Shown one piece after another: positions 25,613 to 34,601 of a stretch of DNA of 64,000 nt (the first letter of the stretch is position 1; each line of letters starts with the position of its first letter). Location of the stretch: positions 186,001 to 250,000 of the forward strand of contig NZ_QNVT01000004.1 of the NCBI RefSeq assembly GCF_003385515.1, given 5' to 3'. The DNA is from Chryseobacterium pennae. GTDB lineage: Bacteria; Bacteroidota; Bacteroidia; Flavobacteriales; Weeksellaceae. The notes beneath the pieces are model-generated. The model had not been told where the DNA came from. It did no database searches and saw only the letters and a program-made list of their open reading frames with translations. The translations under genes and the position numbers were made by a program.

Positions 25613-26056
25613 TTATGATTTTACCTCCTGAATAAACAGGTTAATCTCTGCTCTTATCAACAATTCATCATTGTTGAACGTTTCGCAGAAGATATGGCAG
25701 ATATTTTCAAACTGGGAAATCAGTGATGCTTTTGAAATGATCTTGTCATTTACTTTGGGGAGCCCGAAAACCTCAATCTTTTTGATATTAGTGATAAAAC
25801 CTATCACCTTGGTATTGGCTTCAGGATTTTCAAAGAAGCTTTGTCCAAGGATGGATGAACAGGTCTGTGCCAGGTTCTCAATTAAACCTGCTTCTACAAA
25901 TTCATTATTATGAACAAATATATTGTTTTCTTTTATTTCAAAGGAAGTCACTACTTTTTCCTTGGTCAGTTCCAGAATATAGTCTGCCATAAGCATCGGT
26001 TCACGATGCGGTAAAAAGTTGTGAATATTGATGATATTTTCTTCCCTGATTTCCAT
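25613..26056 (-). CDS. Hot-dog fold 3-hydroxyacyl-ACP dehydratase-like protein (flexirubin cluster)
   Basis: 147 residues, FabZ/FabA-like hot-dog (INIHNFLPHREPMLMADYILEL, then FVEAGLIENLAQTCSSIL). The motif NFLPHREPMLMAD parallels the start of FabZ proteins, and the EAGLIENLAQ helix carries the acidic residue position. The canonical GHFPGxP loop is replaced by VHNNEF, so activity is uncertain. Six bases from its paralogue at 26063; the two may form a heterodimeric dehydratase for the polyene arm (inference). Confidence 0.85.
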   Translation of the reverse strand: MEIREENIINIHNFLPHREPMLMADYILELTKEKVVTSFEIKENNIFVHNNEFVEAGLIENLAQTCSSILGQSFFENPEANTKVIGFITNIKKIEVFGLPKVNDKIISKASLISQFENICHIFCETFNNDELLIRAEINLFIQEVKS

Positions 26057-26062
26057 TAAAAG

Positions 26063-26494
26063 TTATTTTACAGCAGTTTTCATTTGAGATTTTGCAATTA
26101 CTTCACCATTTAATTTCGTAACGATGTCTACCAGAGTTACTCCCATTACTTCATTGAGGATGGTTACCTCCGATTTCAGATGATCCCCAACTTTAGGCAA
26201 TATTTCAGCTTCAAAAGATTTGATGGCTCCAATGTATCCTGTAGGAGCGTCTTTTCCAAGCAGATAATACTTGTACCCTGTATGAAGTGCTACACTCTGT
26301 GCCTGATGCTCAATCAGCCCGGAAGCCTGAAAAAATCCGTCCTGAACAAATAGATTACCGTCTTTAATTTCAAATCCGGAAATAAGATGGTTTTCAGAAT
26401 ATTCCGACAGCTCATGGACCATGACAAATGGGGCACGTTGTGGAATAAGGCTTTCTACAAAATTTTTATCGGATGTTGGCAGTCTGTTTTCCAT
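26063..26494 (-). CDS. Hot-dog fold 3-hydroxyacyl-ACP dehydratase-like protein, coupled to darB
   Basis: 143 residues from MENRLPTSDKNF. A longer frame starts upstream, but the ATG at 26494 overlaps the darB stop as TAATG, which fits coupled translation and homologous starts. The sequence LIPQRAPFVMVHELSEY and ASGLIEHQAQSVALHTGYKYY mirrors the partner at 25613 and bacterial FabZ-like dehydratases. It presumably dehydrates polyene intermediates on ACP. Confidence 0.86.
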   Translation of the reverse strand: MENRLPTSDKNFVESLIPQRAPFVMVHELSEYSENHLISGFEIKDGNLFVQDGFFQASGLIEHQAQSVALHTGYKYYLLGKDAPTGYIGAIKSFEAEILPKVGDHLKSEVTILNEVMGVTLVDIVTKLNGEVIAKSQMKTAVK

Positions 26495-27633
26495 TAGCAA
26501 ACGGTTAATAAAGAGCAAGAATAGGCAAATCTTCCGCTTTCAGGAACGCAAAGAAGAATTTTTTCTCCTTTTTTCAATGTTCCGGAGTTCATCAGTTGCT
26601 CTAAGGCGATAAAGATAGATCCGGCTCCGATATTTCCTACTTCAGAAAGGTTGTAGAACCATTTTTCAGCAGGGAAATCCATTCCTTTTTTAGCAAATTC
26701 TTCTTTTAACCCGTCTTTGAAATACCCCGAAGAGATATGAGCCAATACGTGGTCAATTTTTTCAGGATCCAGATTATGTTTATCGAAAGAAGCCCTTAAG
26801 CTTTCAGCACCTTTTACAAGAATGTATTTATCCAGAATCTTTGTATCCTGTTTGATAGCGAAAATAGATTGCTTCAGCCATTCGTCAGATGGATAATCTG
26901 CCCATGATTTTAAGCTTCCGTCTTCCTGTTTGTCACATCCTGCATACATACATGCTTCAATCTCATGAGCGTAAGAATAGAAATCGATAAATTCCACTCT
27001 TAAAGAAATTCCGTTTTCTCTGGGTTTATTTTCCAGTAAGAAAGCACCTGCTCCGTCAGAAAGCATCCATCTAAGGAATTCTCTTTTGAAAGCAATAATA
27101 GGTCTTTCTTCTAATAATATTAAATTTTCAGCTTCATGATTGAATTTATCTGCCGTCATCCATGCAGACATTCTTTCAGAACCTGCACATACTGCGCTTT
27201 CCTGTACTCCGGCTCTTACCGAAAGGAATCCGTAGTTAAGGGCATTCATCCCTGAGTTGCAAAGTCCGGTAGCTGTGTTGATCTCAATAGATTTTCCGAT
27301 GTTCAGCTCGCCATGAACCATAGAAGCATGTGAAGGCTGGATCTGATCCGGAGACGTAGTTCCTACGGATAAGAGCTTCATATCTTCTTTTTTGAAATTT
27401 TCATCAAAAAGTCCTTCGATTGCTTTTGCGGTAAGCTGTGCATTGGAATGCGTAGGGTTTCCTTCTGTATCTAAAGCGTAATATCTTGTAGTAATTTTAT
27501 TATTTCTTAAAATAAGTGATCTGGCTTTAGAAGGTGCGTCATTGATAAGCCCAAGATATGTTTCCATTTCCTCATTTGATACCGGTTCATTGGGTAAATA
27601 TTTTGAAGCTTTTGTTATAAATACGTCGTACAT
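26494..27633 (-). CDS. darB: KAS III-type synthase DarB of dialkylresorcinol biosynthesis
   Basis: 379 residues. The FabH-like triad is visible: Cys125 in NTATGLCNSGMN, the His in HVLAHISSGYF and the Asn in SEVGNIGAGS. DarB joins with DarA to condense two fatty-acid-derived precursors into a cyclohexanedione that becomes 2,5-dialkylresorcinol, the alcohol half of flexirubin. One base separates it from the darA stop, and it overlaps the next gene as TAATG. Identification rests on the triad, length and adjacency to darA. Confidence 0.92.
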   Translation of the reverse strand: MYDVFITKASKYLPNEPVSNEEMETYLGLINDAPSKARSLILRNNKITTRYYALDTEGNPTHSNAQLTAKAIEGLFDENFKKEDMKLLSVGTTSPDQIQPSHASMVHGELNIGKSIEINTATGLCNSGMNALNYGFLSVRAGVQESAVCAGSERMSAWMTADKFNHEAENLILLEERPIIAFKREFLRWMLSDGAGAFLLENKPRENGISLRVEFIDFYSYAHEIEACMYAGCDKQEDGSLKSWADYPSDEWLKQSIFAIKQDTKILDKYILVKGAESLRASFDKHNLDPEKIDHVLAHISSGYFKDGLKEEFAKKGMDFPAEKWFYNLSEVGNIGAGSIFIALEQLMNSGTLKKGEKILLCVPESGRFAYSCSLLTVC

Positions 27634-27634
27634 T

Positions 27635-28549
27635 CTATTTTAAATTAATTCCTTGTAAATATCTTTTTTGTTTTTGTCTTTTAAACCAAAATATAGGGGT
27701 TGTAAGCAGGTGTAACACCAAAACGACAGGTGAGATGATCCATATCGCAGCCATCAAATATACCTTAAAGAATTTTATCAGCAATGGGCGTTTCTCTTTT
27801 TTCTTGATAATCAGATTAGACCACACCGTGAAAATCTTGTTTCCTACCTTTTCTACACGTACTAAAAACGGGCGGATTTCAATGGCTCCGTTTTTTACAA
27901 GATCAGGTTGTAGATTTTCGAAATCATTGTTTTTGAAATGTCTTTCAATGATCGTTCCGTATTTTACTGATCCTGTAATTTCTTCATCTGAAACTCCTGC
28001 TGCCGGAAGCATTCCTGATTTTTCCTTTTGTCCTGTAGTCAGCCAGCGGAGAATAGTAAGTACACTGGTGTAGTTATCATGTCTGTCTACCAATGCGATG
28101 TTTCCTACAAGTTTGGCTTTCAGGTCTCTGAGGTATACTTTTAGTTTTTCCTGAGAAAGCATCCACATATTCCGGGTTCCGGAAATGGTAACTATAGGAG
28201 TGTCTTTAAGGATGCGTTCTGCATAGCCACTCTTCAAAAATGAAATGATCGGAATAGAGGGTGTGAGATACCATACCTGATATCCGAACAGGATGAGGTC
28301 ATACTTTTTGTTCAGTACTTCTTCTGAAGGCGGTACAATTTCTTTAGGGATTTGTAAATAAGATTCCGGAAAGGTGTTGAAAAAAACATCACCTGGCCAG
28401 GGAAAAGGAAAATCTTCCTTTAGCTGAATATTATAATAGGTAATATCATATTCTTCCTTTTGAACTTCAAAAGGCTTGGCTATATTTCTCACGATATCTT
28501 CCAGCTGGCCGGTTTGGGAATAATATATGACAAGTATATTTTTTTTCAT
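27635..28549 (-). CDS. darA: Dialkylresorcinol condensing enzyme DarA
   Basis: 304 residues. The N-terminus is flavodoxin-like (NILVIYYSQTGQLEDIV), a feature of annotated DarA proteins. The C-terminal ~60 residues contain a hydrophobic hairpin (FFKVYLMAAIWIISPVVLVL), so it is probably membrane-attached. With DarB it forms the dialkylresorcinol core. Next to darB (1 base) and 42 bases after the MMPL gene, so part of block 1. Confidence 0.92.
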   Translation of the reverse strand: MKKNILVIYYSQTGQLEDIVRNIAKPFEVQKEEYDITYYNIQLKEDFPFPWPGDVFFNTFPESYLQIPKEIVPPSEEVLNKKYDLILFGYQVWYLTPSIPIISFLKSGYAERILKDTPIVTISGTRNMWMLSQEKLKVYLRDLKAKLVGNIALVDRHDNYTSVLTILRWLTTGQKEKSGMLPAAGVSDEEITGSVKYGTIIERHFKNNDFENLQPDLVKNGAIEIRPFLVRVEKVGNKIFTVWSNLIIKKKEKRPLLIKFFKVYLMAAIWIISPVVLVLHLLTTPIFWFKRQKQKRYLQGINLK

Positions 28550-28591
28550 GGAATCTTTTTAGCGTTTACAAAAATATGTTTTTCATATTTA

Positions 28592-31500
28592 TTATTTAGT
28601 TTTAAATACTTTTAATGATTCAGAACTAAATTCTAATGTATAATTTTCACTTTCTATCCCCGAGTTTTTGCTGTTGATAAAAATGATGGTTTCAGGAAGA
28701 ACCTGAATTTCATTAAGATCAAAACTATCATCTGAAATCAGAAGGATATCAATGCTTTTATTCACTTCAGACAAATCTTTTATATAATGTATCTTTCTTC
28801 TTTTTACAAGATAATTATGGGCTGCTGTTGCTCTTTTTTCATCATTCCTGATCCAGGAAAAAACTCGTCTGCTTGCCTGGTAAAGAGTAAGTAATACATC
28901 TTTTTGACCAAAATCATCTGAAATATGCAGGATATTGGCATCTGTGGCAATATGTTTATTCAGTTCAAAGTAAACCGATTTATTAGTCTTAAAATCTTTC
29001 TTTACTTCTGTTACCACTTCATTATCCTTATATAAATTGCTTAGGAACAACTGCTTTTTAAAATAATTTTCATCCTCAATCTCTTCTCTCAGTTTAGCAA
29101 ATTCATCTCTGTAATAAGCATTGATCTTTTTTGTTCTTTCAGAATAGTTTTTACCAAAAGCTACATCATCTTTACTGATTCTGTCGCCCACTTTTACAGT
29201 GATGCTTCCATCGTAGATAATGAAATCCCCTTTTGGGAGAACTTCAGAATTTCCGTGGATATATAAAGGAAGAACATCCAATTCAAACTGTTCTGCAAGA
29301 TAGAAGGCTCCTTTATGAAATCTTTTAACATCATTGGTGTAGGAACGTTCCGCTTCAGGGAAAACAACAAGAGAATAGCCCTGTGCAATTTTTTCCTTCA
29401 GTTTATCCATCCCATTTTCAATGCCCTGAGAAACCGGATAAAAGCCTAATGCCCTAACCAGTTTACCAAACACCGGAGATTTGTACACCCAGTCATTCAC
29501 TAAATAAATGATTTTATGAGTGGCCATTGCAATCGCCAGTGTATCTAAAAAAGAAGTATGGTTAGCAATAATAACAGCTGGTTTACTAAAATCTTCATTG
29601 GGATTTTTAATGACCTTCTTCTTTACAAATGGATTCGAATATAGCACGGAAGTTAAAAACTTAGCTAAAATAAGTTTAATGATATCCAGAGTTTTCCCTT
29701 TTGAGTTTTTCACAAAGAAACTTCCCACAGCAGAAAATAGCATTCCTCCAAGCCCATAATATAAAAAGCTGATGACTGACACGATCAATAATCTGAATGT
29801 AATTGGAGAAAGTCCTTTTTTTGCCCTGTTAGTAATCAATAATCTGAACCAGAACGGATATAGAGTAGAAGTAATGATAATCACAGAGAACATTCCAATC
29901 AATGCTACCAAAGCTAATGAATGTAAAGCCGGGTGTTTGGCAAAAATCAGAGATCCGATGGACAAAATGGTTGTAAATACTGCCAGAATAATAGATGTTC
30001 TATACGTTGGAAGTTCATTTTTTCCTGTTGTATGCTCTTTTTGCATAGCCTGGGTAAGGAAAATACTGAAGTCATCTCCAACTCCAAAGACCAATGTACA
30101 TACTACGGTACTGAAGATATTCAGTTCCAGTCCCATAAAATATAGAAGCCCGGCTGTCACTACCCCGGTTAGAACAATAGGGAACATGGTAAGAACCGTT
30201 AGTTCAAAATTTCTGAAGAAAACGATAATTGTTAAAATAATAGCCAGAAGAGAATAATTGATCAGTGTATTGAAATCTCTTTTTAATAAACCTAAAAAGT
30301 TTTCATTCATCTGCTGACGGTCAATTGCCAGGGCATTATGCTTCTTTTCAATATCCTTGATAAAGGCATCTCTTTTATTCTCGTCAACCTTTACCACATT
30401 CGAAACCGTATAAAAATCTTTTTCATGGCTCATAAACTCTGAAATCTGGAGTGCCTTCACCTTTTCATAGTCCCTGATGGTTAACGTAGAGTAATTTTTA
30501 TTTAAAATTTCATTGAAATTGTCAAAAGCCGAACTGTTGAACCCGAATTTATTTCCGTTACTGACTAATTCAGAGACTGTCTGGCTCTTTTTGCTGTCAT
30601 TCCAGAAGTTTTTCCATTCAGTAATTTTCTTTTGCTGATCTTTTTCAGACAGAACAATACCTCCAATTGAATTGTAACTTAATATTTTACCTTCTTTTTT
30701 CTCTTGCTCAAGGAATGTATTTAACTGGGAATTTCTTGCTAAAGCCTGCTCTTCAGAATTTCCGTAAGAGATCGTATAGATAGATTTTGAAGTAATATCC
30801 GAAAGCTTTTGCAGTTTTGCCTCACTGATCTTCATTTCTTTCGGAATATAATTCAGGTCACCAATATCTTCATTAAACCCAACATGCCTGAATCCAAATA
30901 AACATGCTAAGATGACTATAGAACATCCTATAATCAAAGGTTTATTTTTTTCGTACGGATAAGATCCGATCTTATCAATGAAATTGGTGTTATGATTTTC
31001 TTCAGTATGTTTAGGCTGATAAAGCTGGGGAACAATAATTAATGCGGTAACAGAAGATAAAATAACTGTAATGGCTGCAAAAAGTCCCAGATCCTTTAAT
31101 GCTTCTGACCGTACAAATACCAGACACAAAAAAGAAACCGCAGTTGTCGCACTACTCAATATTATGGGTTGGGTAATTTCCTTATAGAGTTCTTCAATAT
31201 TGTTATTGTGCTTGTAATGGGTAAGAATGTGCAGGGCATAATCTATGGTAATTCCGATAAGAATAGCTCCCACACTTAATGAAATGGCCGAGATTTTATC
31301 CTTAATAAAATACAATACCATTAAAGCCAGCAGAACTGAGAAGACTGTCGGAAGGAATACAATGATAGGGGTAAAGAAGTTCCTGAAATAATAAATCAGC
31401 AGGACCAAAAGTACTGTCATTGAAATGACAACTGTATTCTGAATGTCTTTTTTGATCTGTTTGGCATTGGCTACAGCAATCACCGGAGATCCGAAATAGC

Positions 31501-32245
31501 TGATCTCTGTTTTTCCTTTGAACTGTTTATTAAGATTATCTTTTATCGTATCAAGTTCATCAACGAAGGTTTCATTAGCCTTGGTATCATTGCTTTTGTT
31601 TTTAGGATCTATAAACAGCAAAAGGTTTTTTCCATCCTTGGTTACAATATAGCTGTCTTCCAGTTTAAAATCCTTGCTGATGTTTAAGGCATTTAATTTT
31701 TTGATTCCTAAAAAGGTCAGCCCAAGAGGGTCTTTTTTGATAAATTCCTTAGTGACAAGGCTGGTAGGTGAAGCCAATGAAATATAATTATCTTCTATTC
31801 GCCTGGCAATACTATCCTTCCCAAGCTTTTCCTGAATCTCTTTGTAGTCGTTTTCATTGAGAAATAAAGGCAGATTCTGACTGACGAAGTCAAAGGTTTC
31901 TGAAATTTCATTATCATTTACTTTCCCCTGAACAGTACCTATGTATCTTTGTAAAGGCTCTATTTTCCGTAAAAAAGTATCAGCGGTTTCAGAAAGCTGG
32001 AAGCTGTCTTCGCTGGATTTATTTTCTATGATAACGATGATCTTATCCGAAAAGTTAAGCTGCTTAAGCACTTTTGCTGTAAGATCCGATTTTTCATTTT
32101 TAGGGATGATCTGATTGATGTCCTCTTCAAAATTAATCTTTGAAGCAAAAAAAAGACATAAAGCGGCAATTCCTAAGGCTGTAAATACAGAAAGGATTTT
32201 ATTTCTGGAAATCAGATAATATAAAAATATAAAAAAGCGATGCAT
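28592..32245 (-). CDS. MMPL/RND-family exporter fused to a lysophospholipid acyltransferase domain
   Basis: 1217 residues. Residues 1-~820 are an MMPL (RND superfamily) exporter: a first helix, a periplasmic domain, a helix bundle (VISMTVLLVLLIYYF, GAILIGITIDYALHIL), then a second repeat (FGVGDDFSIFLTQAM). Residues ~860-1080 are a PlsC-type acyltransferase with the HX4D motif at His896-Asp901 (NHTSFLD) and FPEAERSY. The last ~120 residues (ILHISDDFGQKDVLL, IDILLISDDSFDL) are a Rossmann-like remnant without clear motifs. It may both move and acylate a pigment lipid (inference). First gene of block 1, with a well-formed promoter. Confidence 0.92.
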   Translation of the reverse strand: MHRFFIFLYYLISRNKILSVFTALGIAALCLFFASKINFEEDINQIIPKNEKSDLTAKVLKQLNFSDKIIVIIENKSSEDSFQLSETADTFLRKIEPLQRYIGTVQGKVNDNEISETFDFVSQNLPLFLNENDYKEIQEKLGKDSIARRIEDNYISLASPTSLVTKEFIKKDPLGLTFLGIKKLNALNISKDFKLEDSYIVTKDGKNLLLFIDPKNKSNDTKANETFVDELDTIKDNLNKQFKGKTEISYFGSPVIAVANAKQIKKDIQNTVVISMTVLLVLLIYYFRNFFTPIIVFLPTVFSVLLALMVLYFIKDKISAISLSVGAILIGITIDYALHILTHYKHNNNIEELYKEITQPIILSSATTAVSFLCLVFVRSEALKDLGLFAAITVILSSVTALIIVPQLYQPKHTEENHNTNFIDKIGSYPYEKNKPLIIGCSIVILACLFGFRHVGFNEDIGDLNYIPKEMKISEAKLQKLSDITSKSIYTISYGNSEEQALARNSQLNTFLEQEKKEGKILSYNSIGGIVLSEKDQQKKITEWKNFWNDSKKSQTVSELVSNGNKFGFNSSAFDNFNEILNKNYSTLTIRDYEKVKALQISEFMSHEKDFYTVSNVVKVDENKRDAFIKDIEKKHNALAIDRQQMNENFLGLLKRDFNTLINYSLLAIILTIIVFFRNFELTVLTMFPIVLTGVVTAGLLYFMGLELNIFSTVVCTLVFGVGDDFSIFLTQAMQKEHTTGKNELPTYRTSIILAVFTTILSIGSLIFAKHPALHSLALVALIGMFSVIIITSTLYPFWFRLLITNRAKKGLSPITFRLLIVSVISFLYYGLGGMLFSAVGSFFVKNSKGKTLDIIKLILAKFLTSVLYSNPFVKKKVIKNPNEDFSKPAVIIANHTSFLDTLAIAMATHKIIYLVNDWVYKSPVFGKLVRALGFYPVSQGIENGMDKLKEKIAQGYSLVVFPEAERSYTNDVKRFHKGAFYLAEQFELDVLPLYIHGNSEVLPKGDFIIYDGSITVKVGDRISKDDVAFGKNYSERTKKINAYYRDEFAKLREEIEDENYFKKQLFLSNLYKDNEVVTEVKKDFKTNKSVYFELNKHIATDANILHISDDFGQKDVLLTLYQASRRVFSWIRNDEKRATAAHNYLVKRRKIHYIKDLSEVNKSIDILLISDDSFDLNEIQVLPETIIFINSKNSGIESENYTLEFSSESLKVFKTK

Positions 32246-32264
32246 TGCATTTGGATCAAGTCTG

Positions 32265-32294
32265 CAAATTTAAATTTTTAAGAGTTACATCAAA
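32265..32294 (-). promoter_or_regulatory. Promoter of pigment block 1
   Basis: On the minus strand TTTG (32294-32291), an 18-base spacer and TAAATTTG (32272-32265) match the Bacteroidota -33/-7 consensus. Initiation would fall near 32258, about 13 bases before the MMPL ATG at 32245. This is the best-formed promoter in the window. Confidence 0.75.
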
Positions 32295-32358
32295 ATAGTT
32301 AGGGATAAGTTTTGTCTGAAAATCAATAAAATATTCTAGGCAGAATGAAAAATTATTC

Positions 32359-32366
32359 TACTTTTG
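32359..32366 (+). promoter_or_regulatory. Candidate -7 element for the EpsG-like operon
   Basis: TACTTTTG matches TAnnTTTG and is followed by CAAAAG, about 73 bases before the ATG at 32439. No clear -33 element. Confidence 0.45.
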
Positions 32367-32438
32367 CAAAAGTTCCCTTTTGATGAAATGTATTTTAAAC
32401 CACAATTATTATTCAAAAAATAAGAATCTGTTTTTGAT

Positions 32439-33440
32439 ATGTTGACAAAAAATGATGAAAAAATAAACGGATTCCTATTTGTTGCAGTACTCCCGTTTCT
32501 GCTGTTTGCGATGTCTTACTATGGCTTTGAATCTTCCTATGTAAGATTGAAGACTATGGATAAGGCTCCAGACTTTATGTTTGCTTCGGTATATGCTTAC
32601 AGAGTAATACCCAATTATCTGAGTGTATATGTTACAGAAGCAGTAACATTCTTTGTAAACAATTATCTTCCCTTTCTTAAGAGTTTTCTTTTAAAGCAGG
32701 GAACACTCTTTTATCATAGCATTTTTCTGATCAACAGTTTCTTTTTTGTGCTGTCTTCGATCATTTTACATATGATTTTTAAACTAAAATCTGTAGGAGC
32801 TCTTTTGTCTTTGAATATCAGGAGACTGATCCATTTGCTGGCCATATTCTTTATCGTTATCGTGCAGTATGTGCCTACCAATTGTGATTCTATTGCCATT
32901 TTCTTTTATCTCTGGGGAGCATTGCTTTCCCTGAAATATTTGCAGAACAGGAATATTTCGGACTTTATCCTTTTATGTGCAGTTGTATGTATTTCAACAT
33001 TGGCAAGAGAGACTTCATGCCTGAATATTTCTTTTTTTGCTGCAGTCTGCATTGATTTTAAAAAACTTAAAAATCGGGATTTTACATTCATCAGAGAACT
33101 TGTGTTTTTGGTGATTGCCTTTATCATTCCTTATGCCGGGCTTAGAATGATGATCCATCAGGACGCATCTTTTGTGGAAGGAATTTATTTTCTGGATAAC
33201 TTCAGCAGTCCTTTTAATATAAGCGGGCTTTTATTTGGGATGATAAGTGTATATTTCAGTTATATATTGTGTAATAACGAAGGAAAAATACTGATCAGAA
33301 AGTACCTTTTCTTTTCCCTGCCTTATCTGATAATGATTGCGATGGTGGGACTCTTCTGGGAAGTAAGGTTATTTATTCCTTTAATTCTCACGGGGTTTAT
33401 ATTTACTTCGTATCAATTTAAAAACACCATAACCGCCTAA
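32439..33440 (+). CDS. Polytopic membrane protein of a surface-glycan operon, family not recognised
   Basis: 333 residues with about 8-9 hydrophobic segments (FLFVAVLPFLLFAMSYYGF, LIHLLAIFFIVIVQYVP, LVIAFIIPYAGLRM, LIMIAMVGLFW). A loop TLARETSCLN follows the fifth segment. It overlaps the EpsG-like gene by 1 base (TAATG) and resembles the protein at 44545 in size and style. A glycan polymerase or lipid-linked glycosyltransferase role is possible, but no motif proves it. Confidence 0.75.
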   Translation: MLTKNDEKINGFLFVAVLPFLLFAMSYYGFESSYVRLKTMDKAPDFMFASVYAYRVIPNYLSVYVTEAVTFFVNNYLPFLKSFLLKQGTLFYHSIFLINSFFFVLSSIILHMIFKLKSVGALLSLNIRRLIHLLAIFFIVIVQYVPTNCDSIAIFFYLWGALLSLKYLQNRNISDFILLCAVVCISTLARETSCLNISFFAAVCIDFKKLKNRDFTFIRELVFLVIAFIIPYAGLRMMIHQDASFVEGIYFLDNFSSPFNISGLLFGMISVYFSYILCNNEGKILIRKYLFFSLPYLIMIAMVGLFWEVRLFIPLILTGFIFTSYQFKNTITA

Positions 33441-34579
33441 TGAATTTATTACACCCTTATTATATCATTGCAGTCATTTATATGCTGATTTTCAGTTTTC
33501 AGGAAGTGTATTCCGGGAAAACGAATAAAAAGGCGCTTTATATTTTGGCGGTATTTCTTGTCATTATTGCAGGATTTCGTGATGATGTGGGGCCGGATTA
33601 TGGAAGTTATGTGGGAATCTATGTATATTCTGATACGAAAGATTATCTGAGTATTTTTCTTGCAGCTCTTTCAATAAAGGGGCCACAGGTGATGGAGCAG
33701 GAGTGGCTCTATGTGTTGATCAATAAGATTCTGATCAATATTTTTGATGCTCCTTTCTACATGCTGACCTTTGTAATAGCAGCATTGGTAACTTTTTTTA
33801 AAACAAAATTTGTTGAAGAAAATACCCATTATCCCTTTACCTTTTTGGTTTTTGTCTTTATTCCGGGCTTCTTTATTGGAGAGAGTGGACAGATCAGACA
33901 AAACTTAGGGTGTTTCATGGCATATTGGGCAATACGGTATATTAAAGAACGGAATTTATGGATGTATCTTTTATGGATCTATCTTGCAGCAGGTATTCAC
34001 AATGTTTGTTATCTGATGCTTCCAATGTATTGGATCGCCAGAGTTCCGTTGAATAAGTTCTGGATGCTTCTTTTTATTCTGATATCAGTATTTCTTTCTC
34101 CGTTTGAAGTATACCGGTACTTTGGGGATATACTAGGGAATTTTGCCTCTGAAAGTACCCTGGTGGAAGGGTTCAATGGTTATGTGGATGAATCTGTAGA
34201 GCGACTGAACGGAGGTTTCGGAATTCCGGAGGCGATGCTGGCTATCTGTACCGCCTTCCTGTTTATTTTTGATACAAAAATGAAAGAAAAATATCCTTAC
34301 TACGAGTATCATCGGAATTATACCGTAATAGGAATCTGTTTCTATTTTATTTTTAGAAATAACCCGATTTTCTCGTCCAGATTAACGGGGACTTTCCTTG
34401 CATTTTCCTATATTTTAATTCCCAATACGATGTTTGTGGTTTCTAAGGGGATGAGAGCCGCTATACACAGCTTCATTGTAGCTTTGGTCATTTTTAACTT
34501 TGTGGTATTCTCCAGCTTTAAAAATATTACAGCAGGTAGATTTACAATAGATCTCTATCACAACCATATTCTCCCGTAA
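33440..34579 (+). CDS. EpsG-family polysaccharide polymerase-like membrane protein
   Basis: 379 residues with ~10 membrane segments and the EpsG hallmark GFRDDVGPDYGSYVGIY near residue 45, followed by GQIRQNLG in the central part. EpsG proteins are thought to polymerise exopolysaccharide repeat units at the inner membrane. Middle gene of a three-gene operon (overlap of 1 base before, 22 bases after). Confidence 0.86.
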   Translation: MNLLHPYYIIAVIYMLIFSFQEVYSGKTNKKALYILAVFLVIIAGFRDDVGPDYGSYVGIYVYSDTKDYLSIFLAALSIKGPQVMEQEWLYVLINKILINIFDAPFYMLTFVIAALVTFFKTKFVEENTHYPFTFLVFVFIPGFFIGESGQIRQNLGCFMAYWAIRYIKERNLWMYLLWIYLAAGIHNVCYLMLPMYWIARVPLNKFWMLLFILISVFLSPFEVYRYFGDILGNFASESTLVEGFNGYVDESVERLNGGFGIPEAMLAICTAFLFIFDTKMKEKYPYYEYHRNYTVIGICFYFIFRNNPIFSSRLTGTFLAFSYILIPNTMFVVSKGMRAAIHSFIVALVIFNFVVFSSFKNITAGRFTIDLYHNHILP

Positions 34580-34601
34580 GAGGTTTTATATTTTATGATT
34601 T

